Positions 32,671 through 44,045 of a DNA stretch of 64,000 nt are shown piece after piece. Position numbers and translations under genes: made by a program. The stretch's first letter is position 1, and each line of letters opens with the position of its first letter. The DNA lies in assembly GCF_002865645.1 (NCBI RefSeq), contig NW_020194563.1, positions 144,152 through 208,151 on the forward strand, given 5' to 3'. Under the pieces are notes generated by a model that saw only the letters and a list, made by a program, of their open reading frames with translations, was not told the origin of the DNA and ran no database searches. Source of the stretch: Hyaloscypha bicolor E. Taxonomy: Eukaryota; Ascomycota; Leotiomycetes; Helotiales; Hyaloscyphaceae.

Positions 32671-34420
32671 TCATTGCACCAGGGACACTTGGAATATTGA
32701 ATCGATGTGCAACAATATCCTCGAAAAGAGGATTCACTCTGGCTCTTGGCATTCTCATTGTACTCCGTACTAGGAAACTTTGGAACATTGAATCGATGTG
32801 CAGCGAAAGTCCTCGCGTGGAGGATTCACTCTTTCTCTTAACACTCCCATTGTATCAGGAACATTTGAAACATTGATTCGATATGCAACAAACCGTTTCA
32901 ATGGGTTGACATTGCTCTTCCCTCAACACAATGTTCTCATCTGACGTGAATATCAATTCCATCACACCACCGAGACGAGAGATAGCTATCTCTCCAGAAC
33001 AAGTAAGTATCGACAAAAGTACGGTAACGTGTCCTTCTGGAAGCTTGAAGCCTTATCCATGCTATTGTCACTGTAGGTTCACGGCCGTCTCAGCCCTGAG
33101 ATTCGAAGGTTCGGGCTAATGGTGAGCTGGGATCAGATGAAAATGCTGTATTATACTTTTTATCTGAAATCAGAGCAGATTCGTCTTATTGTACAGGATA
33201 CTTTCAGATGAATGGTGCGATGTGCGATAAATGTTGAGGATAAGATTCACTCCTGTCTGTAATATTTCTCAATCCTCATTGCACCCACTCAGGCAGGGTG
33301 TCTGCTCTACACAACTTCCCTGTCGAATACCAGAAAGTTGCGCAACACTTGTTTGATAAATTTGAACTGCAGAAGTGGGGTGCTGAGGATGAAGGAATGG
33401 CCGACTCAAAGGGCAAGAAGAGATCCAACGACTCGGAGCAAAAGTCCCAATCCACCAAGCGTCTTGGTTGGGTTTGATCCGGATCCGGATGAGTAGGAGT
33501 TCAATATATCGACTTGTCTGATCTGAATATTGAGTGAATATCTTATCTATCTCAATATACGAGAGAACTTCGGGGGACTGGTGCGAAGCAGGAAACATGT
33601 TTACAGAATATCGAGAATATCGGAGGAAACCGCAATCCCCTCTTTTCATCCCATTTTATCTCATAGTCCTTGAGGGGGCGAATACGAACCCCAACTTCCT
33701 GGTTCCCGCCGCAGAGTCCCGACCCATTGCCCTGACCTGCTTCGAGGAAGCTACAAGGCTGGCAGAGAAACATCGATGGGGCAGTCATCCCTTGTGTCTG
33801 TCGGTCAAGGCTGAGTTCTCGGCGTGCCTGGAGGGATGAAGGCCCGAAATGCCATTGGTATTCATCCGGAGTTCCGGCTCAGACAAGTGTTAGTTCGGCT
33901 GCTTGGTTGGAATTGATCCAGATTTGGATGAAATCTCTATGAGATGATATAGGACGAGATACACACTCGTCGGATTCGAAAATTTGATGTCTTTCTCAAT
34001 GTACCTTGGGCCTTCGGATAATCAATGCGATGTGCGGCTATGCGTTGAAGGAAGAGTACGCACTCTTGATCTTCACTCATGATATTCTCAATATCCCAGA
34101 GTAACCTGGAACACCAAGGCGACATGCAAAAAGGATTGTCGCATCTGTCGAGATGAAATCTATTTCACTTGATAATGAGACGAAAACAGAATCCACTACT
34201 TTCTTACAGTAGAATCTCCTCGCTGAAATTTCTACGCTGGACATTGATGTGCAACAAATTCTCAAAGGCTGATGTATCACTTGAAGACTTACCAACCTCC
34301 AAAAAATCAATGCTCGATCTCATTGTACTAGATTGACTTCAAGCATTGATGCGATGTGCAACACAATGCCGAGGAAAGACGATTCACTCATGAATAACGA
34401 ATGCATCGAGTTTGATGTGC
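32671..34420. repeat. Diverged repeat array with GATGTGCAAC core
   Basis: At least nine degenerate copies of a module of roughly 90 bp lie in this 1.75 kb. The anchor, close to CGATGTGCAAC, occurs near 32703, 32794, 32880, 33218, 34027, 34119, 34246, 34350 and 34412. Better copies (32671-32752, 32755-32847, 33187-33269, 34319-34389) share CATTGTACTAGG upstream and GATTCACTC downstream. The first two keep a 5-bp stem TCCTC/GAGGA while its loop differs (GAAAA against GCGTG). A second shared module, TTGGTTGG followed by TTGATCC and GGATGA, occurs at 33464 and 33903. No protein-coding gene is supported in the region. Confidence 0.65.
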
Positions 34421-34571
34421 AGGACCCCCCAGGACATTCAGTATTGAGACACGTGGAAACTTATACTATACTCAAAACCTAGATTACCTTCTATGTATAT
34501 ATATATCCCTGCACCCAGCCTTCGGCATATGTGTACAGTACATCGGACCTTCTCTCACGCACACCAAAAAT

Positions 34572-36414
34572 TTACGTAAACCATCCCATCATCTTCTTCT
34601 TCAGTGTATCCGCATGAACTTCGGGCGTCTCATTTGCCTTCACGACGTCGATCCCCGTCAGCAAATCCACTTCTCCAGAAGGAATCGCCCATCCATCCTT
34701 CCAATTAACTACCCTGTGAGCAAAGTAGATCCCAAGGAAGATAGGTATTCCAACATAAGCCGTCAAAAAGCTACTCGCCGTGAACCTCCCGGGGAAGAAA
34801 ACATCAAACCCATTGATGAGCGTCAGAATCGTAAACGCCACCATCGCGATCCAGGCTCCTATTGGTTGGACTTTGCTTCGATAAGGGAGTTCTTCCCTGG
34901 GGATGTTCTGCGTGATGACGGCTTTGCGGAACCGGATGTAGACGATGCAGCAGCAGATCCAGGAGATGAAGCCGGATGTATTGGTTAGGTTTACAAACCA
35001 GGCGAAGACGACCGAACCGCTGTTTGCGCAGTTGAGGTAGGCGAGGGGCGAGAAGAGCGCGGAGGCTATGACGGCCATGTAGGGCACGCCTTGCTTGGTG
35101 CATTTGGTGAAGATCTTGGGGGCGTTGCCGGCAACTGCTAGGGAATAGAGAGAGCGAGAGGACATGTAGAGGAATGAGTTCCCGGATGACCAGGCAGAGG
35201 TGATGATTATGGCGTTGATTACGGATCCTAGACCAGAGATGCCAGCATCGGCGATTCCAACGACGAAGGCGGAGGATTTGGCTCCTACGCCGCCAGAGGT
35301 CAAGCGGGCGTCGTTAAAAGGGCAAATTATCCCGATGGCAATAACGGAGCCAATGTAAAAGAATACAAGGCGGTAGAAGTACCTCTTTGCGGCTTTGGGA
35401 AGGTTGCGGCGGGGGGATTTCATTTCACCTCCGGTTCTGGAGGAGTGTTAGTCCCCTCTTGGTGGGAGGATATAGGAGAGATATTGGGAAAGAGATATTG
35501 GAGGGAGCTTACACTACAATCAATTCGGGTGCAAAGGTAAAAGGAAAGGCGGACAGAACTAGGACCTCAATGAAAGCGATGAAACGACCTGTGGCCCCAG
35601 GGCGAAGCCAGGTGTTTGTTGCACCAGGGTCTTTCCAATTGTGGAAACCAAGAATGCCGTGTTGCCGTGCTGAGAGGAAGTTAGATTTAGAAACATAGGT
35701 TGAACGATTGACTTACGGCCACCGCCCCAGAAGAGGATGAATGATAGGATCAGGAGACCAATCATCATGAAGACTTTGAGGGATGCGAACCAAAATTCGG
35801 TCTCACCGTAGAATTGAACAGGAAGGATATTCAATCCAACGATCACCACGATGAAGATCGTGATCCAGACAGCAATGTTAACGGGCGAATTCCAGTAACC
35901 TATCACCAAACCGGCGGCAGTGATTTCGTATGGAACGAGGATACCGAGAGAGTACCAATACAGCCATCCCATGGCGAATCCAAGACTGTTGGAGACATTT
36001 CGATGTCCGTAATAACTCATTGTCCCACCACTCACCGGGAGGTAGGCCGACACTTCTGTGATAGCAGTGACGATGAAGAGAACCAGAACACTGAGGATCA
36101 TGTAGGCCAGGAGGATGAACAAGGGACCGCCTCGGGCAAGAGTACCTCCGCTTCCTACGAACAGGCCAGTTCCTGCGTGGTGTTAGACGTGTTTTTCATC
36201 ATGGCGCTTGGAAAAACTGACCAATGGTTCCTCCCAATGCAATCATTTGAGCATGGCGAGCCTTGAGACCCCTCTTGGTCGTGCTGTGAGTTTCAACTTC
36301 GCCATGGCCATACTCCTCGTCAGAAGCCGTAGTGTGAATAGCCTCTTTATCGTTATCATAAGTAGGTTGCGAGGACTTGGCCTCGCCGATGCCGCCATTG
36401 TCATCAGACTTCAT
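34572..36414 (-). CDS. Amino-acid permease (YAT/AAP family)
   Basis: Exons 36414-36222, 36172-35717, 35669-35513 and 35436-34572 (introns 49, 47 and 76 nt) give 556 aa with about twelve membrane spans. Typical motifs are LKARHAQMIALGGTIGTGLF with VGSGGTLARGGP in TM1, SGGTMSYYGHRNVSNSLGFA after TM3, GFHNWKDPGA in the extracellular loop, and the consensus after TM6, GGEMKSPRRNLPKAAKRYFY. The N-terminal tail is hydrophilic with lysines and acidic patches, as in nitrogen-regulated, ubiquitinated permeases. Expected function: proton-coupled uptake of amino acids at the plasma membrane; specificity cannot be read from sequence. Intron 1 uses a GTCAGT donor. All phases join correctly and there are no lesions. 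Confidence 0.94.
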
Positions 36415-38191
36415 GATGGCAAAATGTTGTTTCGCCTTTCAATGAGAGACAGTATACAAAATGAAAGAACCAAGGAAAGGAAGACAATATAAACAAACTC
36501 CAAGGAATGCACGACGATAAGGAAAGCTCGGTGACGCCGTCGATTGACACCACTTAAGGTTCAGAGGAAGTATTATCCGCATCAAGAGTAGACTCCTGTC
36601 TGCCGAGCAACGTTCCCCAAGGATGCTGCTTCGTGAAGACGACAATTGGCCGTAGATAGCATGTCACCACCCGCACGGTCCACAGGCTCGGGGTGTCCTG
36701 CAAACAAGGCCCACCAGCGCTGAGAATGAACCTAAGAGTCTGTCAGGGGTTCTAGAAGCGAATCTTGAGTTGAAGGGGACTGAAGCTTAGAAAGCCTTGC
36801 CTGAGAAGGTTGGTTGTTTCCATACAGCTTTCTAGAAAGAGTGACAAGGCGTCATGTGCAGCGAGCTAGGAGCATTGTCTATCTCGAGAGCCTTGGGACG
36901 AGCTGCACAGTGTCGGCCGATCGGGTTGTTCTTTGACGTCAGGAACTGGGATCAGAAGAGGCCCATGATAACGTGGTGGCACGGTTGGCCGTACCAAGAC
37001 CGAAGAGCTGCCTAGAGATCGCCGCAGAGAGGGCCTTATCCGCAGGGGGTATCTGCAGGTCCTGCTATCGTACGACTAACCATTAAACGTAAGATTCAGA
37101 AGTTGCGAGAGAAGAGACTTGGAAAATTCTACAATTCCTATCGGATTCCCAAGATGTTGTACAGAAGAAGCTGGGAAGAGCGGGAAAAAGTAAAACGACC
37201 CCTCTTCCCACCCCCGATGTCGATTAGGGGTGTCGATTAGGGCTACACTAACCAAAATGAGCAAGCGGTGGTACGCGCCCATATATATTACTTTGTATAC
37301 ACCAGTGTGTGCAAATTAATATATATTGGCACCCAGTGCCCGTCTCGCATTTTGCTTTAATGCATCGCAATGCGCATGTCGTTACTATTGTTGCAGACAG
37401 ATTTGGTTATAATGCATATGGCAATGCTTAATTCCTTTCGACCTCTGGCAAAACAGGAAAATATAAAGCAATACCTTGCTGGGTACTAGTTAGGAATATC
37501 AATTAGGGGTGTCGATTTGGGGTGTTAATTAGGGGCGTTGATTAGGGATATTAATTAGGGGCATTGACCTTAAGAGAGCCTGAAAATTTAGTGATTAAGT
37601 ACCTGGAACTTATTTGCCTCGTGCACAATAATTGCCTCGCTTAGGGTCGTCTTACTTTTTCCCCACGACGACACATCATCTTTACGGGACCCTTCAGTCT
37701 GTGATTTGAGTTTGAAGCAGACATTGAGAGATTGTGGTGATGATATTGAACCTATTTTATAATTTGTTATTCCTGCTGGAACAACGGAATTGAATCGGAG
37801 GGTTCTAGGGAGTTGAGGCATACAGAGTCAGGTGTTGATTGTGAAGTCACTTGTACTTGTTGAGTTTAAAGAATTCGGGATGGAAGGACTTGAAACAGAG
37901 AACTGGCGGGGTAGCTTCTCACACATGATCAGATCATTCACAACCTGTCTCTTCCAAATGGTTCGTAACAGTTTGCCAGCACAATTTCGGGTTCTTGAAA
38001 CATTGTTCTACATATTTCTTCGAATACTGAGATCTTTCTTTCAATATTTCTTTGACCCCTGATCGGCGTAAAGATGTCGAGCTTAGCGGGTGGCGTCGGG
38101 CATCCTGAAAGTGGGGTTTGATGACTCCACAATGTCAACACCTCATCTTCTTGAGATCTAGAGACACTGAACTTTATCACACCATCTCATT
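36415..38191. other. Intergenic, about 1.8 kb with AT-rich core
   Basis: No gene is supported. Between 37260 and 37450 the sequence is AT-rich, with TATATATT runs and no long ORF. It is bracketed by two blocks of TTAGGGG-containing repeats, listed separately. The stretch probably contains a worn mobile-element remnant together with the promoters of the permease and the DAAO gene. Confidence 0.45.
37216..37567. repeat. Two blocks of GATTAGGGGTGTC-type short repeats
   Basis: Block one (37216-37233) has GATGTCGATTAGGGG and TGTCGATTAGGG back to back. Block two (37500-37567) has five units alternating about 14 and 12 bp, AATTAGGGGTGTCG and ATTAGGGATATT types, so a 26-bp higher-order unit is repeated two and a half times. 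The blocks are about 270 bp apart and in the same orientation. TTAGGG resembles the fungal telomere unit, but the spacing here is not telomeric. Confidence 0.6.
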
Positions 38192-39224
38192 ATGGAAGAG
38201 CCAATTGGAATTGTAGGAGCTGGTATAACCGGCCTGGCAACTGCCTATGTCCTCTCACCCAAGTACTCCATAACAATCGTAGCCCGAGAACTTCCTGGGG
38301 ACCTCGGAACCAACTGGGCGAGTCCATGGTACCTTTCATTCTCTCCTTGACATCCTTCATAAGACTGACCTCGAGTCCAGGGCCGGAGCAGTCTTCCACC
38401 CTCAAAGCAAAGCCACCAAGATGCAGCAAGAAATGCAGAAAAGAAGCTTCAAATTCTATTGGAATCTAGCTCACCAAGACCCATCAAGTGGCGTCAAGAT
38501 ATACCCAATGACTGAGTATTTCGATGACAGGAACAATGATTCTGATATCTGGTACAAGACTTTGATGCCTGATTATCGAATTATTGCCAAGTCTGAACTG
38601 CCGGAGGGTGTCTCGATGGGAGTGAAATACACTGCGTTGGCTATGAGTCCGTTGCTTCTTTTGCCCTGGCTCAAGAAGAAACTAGAGGAGAGAGGTGTCA
38701 AGTTTGTTCGGAAAGAGGTCAAGAGCCTGGATGAAGTACAGAAGATTACCTCGGCAAAGATCATTGTCAATGCATCAGGCGTTGGTGCTAAGGAATTGGC
38801 TTCTGACGATGCTGTTCACCCAGTGAGAGGTCAGACAATGTTCGTCAAAACAGACCTCAATGAGCTTTTCATGAGAGAGGGATCAGAATATACCTACATT
38901 ATTCCCAGGGTTGGATCAGGTGGAGTGATTATGGGAGGCATCAAGTCTGACAGGTTGGATGCTGAGGTAGATGTTGAATTGAAGAGTGATATCTTGAGGA
39001 GGGTCAATCATATGACGAAGGGGGCTTTCGACGGGCTGGATCTGGAGAGCGTGGTCGATCTTGTTGGCTTTAGGCCTGGAAGGACTACTGGACTCAGGGT
39101 CGAGAAAGAGGGCGATGTCGTCCATGCTTATGGAGCTGAGGGTGCGGGGTATATATACTCCTTTGGGGTTGCTGCCAAGGTTAAGGAGTTAATTGAGGCT
39201 GGTGTGCTAAGGGCAAAGTTGTAG
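38192..39224 (+). CDS. D-amino-acid oxidase, peroxisomal
   Basis: Two exons (38192-38328 and 38381-39224, intron 52 nt) give 326 aa. The dinucleotide-binding loop GIVGAGITGLATAYVL is at the N-terminus, followed by TNWASPWAGAVFHP across the intron and by VNASGVGAKELASDD. The substrate-binding tyrosine lies in YTYIIPRVGSGG. The signature VVDLVGFRPGRTTGLRVE holds the carboxylate-binding arginine. The C-terminus reads LRAKL, and AKL is a workable PTS1, so import into peroxisomes is likely, where the H2O2 product can be handled by catalase. Known reaction: FAD-dependent oxidation of D-amino acids to 2-oxo acids, NH3 and H2O2. D-aspartate oxidase is a close relative and cannot be excluded. Confidence 0.93.
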
Positions 39225-39715
39225 AAAGATGATGATTCCATTTGATACGGCCTAGTACTTCGATTTATGCGTCCTTATACTTTAATAAAAGAACTAATCA
39301 GGTAAATCTGGGTTGATGGCTTCACTATTGTCGCGAGTGGATAGTACCTTTGTTCCCGGTTTGGTCATAGTGTAAGGAGCGTTTCCTCTGCACTATGGCC
39401 ATTATCTAAAATAGCTCAACTGCTTTGTGCCTGTTATTTTGTGTTTAAAATGACACGATTGATCCAAGAAAAGTGGTCTGGCCTGGTAAATAATAAATCT
39501 TCGCTTGCTGAATTTGCCAAGAAAGTCCACCGAACGAGACAATACAGGAAATGGCGAAGAACTGTTCATAGAATTTTTGTACGTATTTTGAGTTTTATTC
39601 ACTGTTCCGGAATTATAAATACTCAAAGATAGAAGAGGAAGGCGCGCCAAAAAAAAACCTTCCAAATCCACATCCAGATCTTCAACACGCTCAAGCACCA
39701 CCAGAAATTACAAAC
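39225..39715. other. Intergenic, 490 bp
   Basis: It lies between the DAAO stop and the start of a small unrecognised gene. No ORF, RNA gene or repeat is supported. Confidence 0.45.
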
Positions 39716-40292
39716 ATGGCGTCCCCCAAGAGAACCCACTCAGACATTGGGGATAGGTAATTAAAGACCAATAGCTCCAATTAGAACCACCCTCTGACAA
39801 CTTTCAATCAGTCCGCCATCGTCAAGTGTTCGCTGCTTCTGCTGCTTGGACCTCTACCCAATGAGCACACCTCACGGCATCCACGACGAGGCGATCCTCC
39901 AGTTCGCAATCCATATGACTCAACTCGCCTGTTCCTTCAATTTATCCTCATACTCTGGCGACAACACCACAGCTTTTGTTAAGGACGCAGTGTACCTCAT
40001 CAAATACCAGAAGTTCTTGTACGGAGAGATTTCGGGGACGCGGTATTTTATGCCACTGCCAACGGAGCAAAAATTCATCGAAATTGAGGAGGGACTGGTG
40101 GTGCGGAGTTTGGAGAAAGAGAAATGGGGATGGAGATACTCGATGAGACATTTGAAGTTGAGGTGCAATAGACACCAGGGCCCGATTTTCGTCTGTCGGA
40201 TTGTGCAGAGGGAAGAGATTCCGATGGAGAAAGATGTTCCCGCTATCAAGAGTATCGACCTAGAGGACAATATTTTTCAATCACGGCAATGA
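39716..40292 (+). CDS. Unrecognised 173-aa cysteine-containing protein
   Basis: Exons 39716-39756 and 39812-40292 (intron 55 nt, GTAATT..TCAG) give 173 aa starting MASPKRTHSDIGDSPP. It has a C-x-C-C cluster (RCFCCLDLYP) and a second pair further on (LRCNRHQGPIFVCR), which might bind a metal, but the spacing matches no zinc finger I know. The middle (AILQFAIHMTQLACSFNLSS, AFVKDAVYLIKYQKFLYGEI) is probably helical. There is no signal peptide or membrane span. Just after the stop a good intron signature exists (40300-40356, GTAAGA, CTAAC, GGGCAG), so the transcript may have a spliced 3' leader, or the real C-terminus may differ. Function unknown. Confidence 0.55.
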
Positions 40293-41368
40293 AGGATAGG
40301 TAAGAGATCTTCTATGTTTATTCCGGAGAAGAGTCGCTAACTGAGGGATGGGGCAGTGAATGCCCAGCTCCGGCCTTGCAACTTATCACTTGCCAAAAGT
40401 GAGCCTTTCTCATTCGATTTGGATGAGGAAATTTGCATCTGGGAAGCTTCTATACTAATTGATAACGAAGTGAGATGATACTTTGCCCTCCGAACCTTCC
40501 CAGGGAACCTGCGAGCTTGAAGTTCGATGTCGTAGTGAATGAATCAAAAACATTGACATTGCAGTTTCTCATAGTCCTCCCCGCTCGTAGCCCACAAGAT
40601 TTCCACTTAGATATGGAGTTTTATATTTCCTTTTTGATTGACTCCCATGATCTGTGGTAGAATTTTTTTCTCGAGGTGGATGGTGGGATGACACGTGACC
40701 AACCCCTATTTTCCTTTTACCGAGGTGGCTCCAAAAATACAACCACCACTCACGTTGCACGAAAAGCTTAACTCCATGAACTTGCAGCAAATCTTCTTTC
40801 CTACAGACTACATCGAGCTTGCCGTTACATTGCAAGGAAACCTCGGTAATCTGGACCATCAGCCTCCAACATCCTCTGCAAGCCATCGGATTTAAGAAAT
40901 ATAAACTCAGGGTGCCACAGCCACAACCAACGAAATTTCCTTTTCCGTCTGTTTGAAGCTTCATGATATCGGGTCATGCCTGGTGAGGGACAGATTATCA
41001 AGCTCTCATTGGTGAGCATTTAACGGGCTGTTGATGACCGGGGCTGTGAAATTGATCAGGGCAAGGCTCTCCTCAGGTTCTTTGGGGACTGGGTATTTTC
41101 CCTCAAACGCACAGAAGGGGACCTCCGCGCCATGCTGCCTCAATTGGACGGTTCGAGGCTTATTACGTTGGAAATCTACTTTGACCTTTAGTGAATGCGA
41201 GATATGCGTCTCGTATCCCGCACACCCTTCTATAACTTACTAGAATAAGGTGTGCAGACCCCCAATCTCTTCCGCTTCGAAGTTTTTCTCTTTTCGAAAC
41301 TTCCCAATTCAAGTTTTCTCTCAGCCTAGGGAATCAAAAACATCAAGAAAGGTTTCCACTTCTCCACA
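40293..41368. other. Intergenic, about 1.1 kb
   Basis: It contains the probable 3' UTR intron of the preceding gene (40300-40356) and the promoter of the cysteine-rich gene. Overlapping open frames at 40475-40964 on both strands lack motifs. Confidence 0.45.
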
Positions 41369-42197
41369 ATGGCTCACCTCACCTTCCTTTCCGCAGCCTT
41401 CCTTGCTTTCGCAACCACCAGCGCTCAAGGCCTCCTCCAAACTCGAAACCCATACTATGGCGGCTTCGCGCTTCCAGGCACGCCAGAAGATGGAGCAGTT
41501 CACGGCTGTCCCTCTGGAACCTTGACTTGCAGCAACCAAGTCTTCACCTTCTGCTGCCCAAATTTCACATTCTGTGGGCCGTTTCAACTTGGTCCTTATT
41601 GTTGTCCCACGTGTAAGTCTTGCGCAGCCCCATTTGATCTATTTGTTGTTGGAAGGCTTACTTGTTCTCCCTAGCCGATGACTGCGGTACCGTCGTCAAC
41701 GCAGGTCTCACCTGTGCAGATCCAAGCTGGACCCTCTACCAAGACGCGTTTGATTGGTGCTGTGCTCCTGGTTTTGTCGGCCTAGCGCTTGGTGATGGCC
41801 ATTGCGAGCCAGCAAGCTTGACCTATACAGGGAACTATGCAAGCACCGTAAGTTCTCAATCCTCACGGCTTTTTGTGTTGAAAAGCTCGGGGCTGATTCT
41901 TGTCGACTACAGGTCGTTCAAGCCAACACGGCTTCTCCTCCCACCAACTGGCCAGGCGGAACTGTCCCTCCTGGAGTCTCGACGTCCGGAGCTGCTCAGA
42001 CATTGAAGGGCACAACTGCTCAGACGTCTTCTTCCCCTGCAGCGGGACAGACTGGATCGGATACGAGTTCGGGTGCGGGTTCGTCTTCTACCTCGACGAC
42101 CAAGCCCAATGCTGGAGCTACTGTTGAACATAACTCCCCGCTTATGGTTGCAGGAATAATTTTCGCTGGTACGCTTTTGGCTGCCGTGTTGTTGTGA
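41369..42197 (+). CDS. Secreted cysteine-rich GPI-anchored protein
   Basis: Exons 41369-41612, 41675-41847 and 41913-42197 (introns 62 and 65 nt) give 233 aa. Signal peptide MAHLTFLSAAFLAFATTSAQ. The ectodomain has about a dozen cysteines arranged as GCPSGTLTC, FTFCCPNFTFCG, GPYCCPT, DDCG, GLTCAD, DWCCAPGF and GHCEP, so a disulfide-rich fold is likely. From residue 140 it is Ser/Thr/Gly-rich (SSSPAAGQTGSDTSSGAGSS), a typical O-glycosylated stalk. The end, SPLMVAGIIFAGTLLAAVLL, is a GPI-attachment signal. The cysteine spacing is not CFEM or hydrophobin. A wall or membrane surface role is inferred. The strand and frame are well supported by the three clean junctions. Confidence 0.82.
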
Positions 42198-42377
42198 TGT
42201 CTCGTGTCCTCAGTCCTTTTTGTTCGTCGATATTGAGACCCGCTGAGGCGGTTCCAAGGTCTCGGACTATGTTTCCCTTTCTTCAAACACGAAATATCTT
42301 TCCTTCCCACTTGGCGTGGATGTGTGGCCCAGTACATGGTAGCAACTATGTTCTGCAGTCAAGGAATCAAAATAACT

Positions 42378-43339
42378 CTATGACTCTTCACTCAAGACGT
42401 AGTACACCAAATTCTTGCTCCTGAGCTCGGAAAGCGTGTGTTTGTCCTCAAAGTGAGACTGCATCTGCTCCCTCGTGTATCTCTCGACATCCTCCTCTCC
42501 AGATGACGATTCATAGCAGAGAAGGTAGTATAAGAGGTGTTCGGAACGTCGTCGCGGGTTTCGGTCATTGGGCCGAAAATGATACTGGCAGAGCCCCTGA
42601 TGCTCAATCGCTACCTTGCAGTCGATTCCTTCTCCCATGGGTCTGACCCATAGGAGGCCAGCCCAGCCAGCGTCGTGTCCCCAGCAGTCTGCTGCAAACC
42701 CACAACAGCAGACCCGACGTTGCTGCCTATATTTCTGATTGTAGTTGAGGTCAAGTTCTGTGCAAATACGGAAGAGTGGAGGCAAAGAGCTGGCAGACGA
42801 TGTGCCCCAAGTAATCGCTTGCCTGGAACCAGAGAGTATTTTGGTCAGATACGAGCCACTCAGAGGCTTAGCTTGAACCATTCGTTGATACTGCTGTGCC
42901 ATGGCAGACACGACTCCCTTCCTCGTATCCTCAGAAGTGGAATATATTGCAGGCAGACTCGGCAAGACGAGGTTATTAGAGGAGTTTGACTCCGTCATCA
43001 ATGTGATGATTGTATGCTGCAGCTTGATCACGTAACCAGCCAGCTCAGCCCTCGCTCGATCTGGTCACAAAGATCAGCACGCACTCTTTTCTAGTTTCAA
43101 GTATGAACGGAGAACTCACCATCGCCAACAGCAAACTCAGGCCCCAGCTTCGCGAAATGACAATCATATTCCCGCTGAACAGTCGTCCCACCAATCGTCA
43201 AAGACCGTTCAAGATTCTGGTTCTCCTTGGGCTCCAAGCGCTCTCTTTGTTTCTCCCTCCAAGACCTATACAACTTGACAGATCCATTGAATGCAGTCAC
43301 AATGGCGGCCACGCCTGCGACGATCTCAATGCCAGACAT
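42378..43339 (-). CDS. Unrecognised protein with fungal STAND-type N-terminus
   Basis: Exons 43339-43120 and 43060-42378 (intron 59 nt) give 300 aa. The start MSGIEIVAGVAAIVTAFNGS with VKLYRSWREKQRER resembles the short N-terminal helical region seen on many fungal NACHT/ankyrin (STAND) proteins and on uncharacterised small proteins. The rest has no P-loop. A cysteine-rich stretch (QQRRVCCCGFAADCWG) is followed by HQGLCQYHFRPNDRNPRRRS and a polar end. Because the ATPase and repeat parts are absent, this would be a stand-alone member or a truncated one. It could also belong to the helper-like proteins with only this domain. Function is not known; the model is supported by an intact junction (VGD|DRARAEL). 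Confidence 0.6.
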
Positions 43340-44045
43340 TGCTTGATATTTGCTTCGATAGGTTTGAATCTTGTTACGAGGAGGTCTGTGGGAAGGGGAA
43401 AGGCGTGGAAATGGATGAGCTACAATGCGCAATACTTTGCAAATAGGAAGAAACGGTATGGACTTCAGGGAGAGTGTCAAGTTATGTACTTCGTTCAGGA
43501 GGACGAAGAAGTGGGGTTGAGAAGAAGTTCAGCTGAACGGCGCTTGCCGATGTCGTGAAGCCACAGCAACGTCGTGCATGGCGGTCTCCCAATGAGAAGA
43601 CATCCGCAGATCCAGACCTCGAAAGCCAAGACGCCACAAAGATAGTTTGACAGACTGAGATGCAAGCCAATAGATAGCATTTACTGCTTGGCAGAGAAGT
43701 TCTTAAACCGGATATGAAGTCAACTGCTCCTTATGAAGACGATCTCCGGGTCCAAAACTAAAGAAAGGAGCAAGCTGCCACGAGGTTTCCGGCGCCCAAT
43801 GCTACCCCGACATGCACCTGATGCCCCACACTTGACAAGTCTCACAAGCAGCAGCCGGGGAAATGAAGGAGGGCATAAGAAATCGAGGTTGCTCATGACG
43901 AGACGCAACAAACTCATGATTGAATAAGTTGTCGTCTTGTGATAACATAAAAGATCCTCGGTCCTACGTGTCCTTGCATCTTGAGCTTTTGTCCAATCTG
44001 TCTCGACCGCTCCTCAGACTCTCATATCTCCAACTCGACACATCC
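43340..44045. other. Intergenic, about 700 bp
   Basis: Promoter side of the preceding gene and 3' flank of the large disordered gene. Short frames on the minus strand (43670-43482) are not supported by motif or codon use. Confidence 0.45.

Noticed and set aside
33534..33839. 101-codon ORF inside the diverged repeat region
   Set aside because: It lies between repeat modules, lacks motifs and overlaps equally long frames on the other strand.
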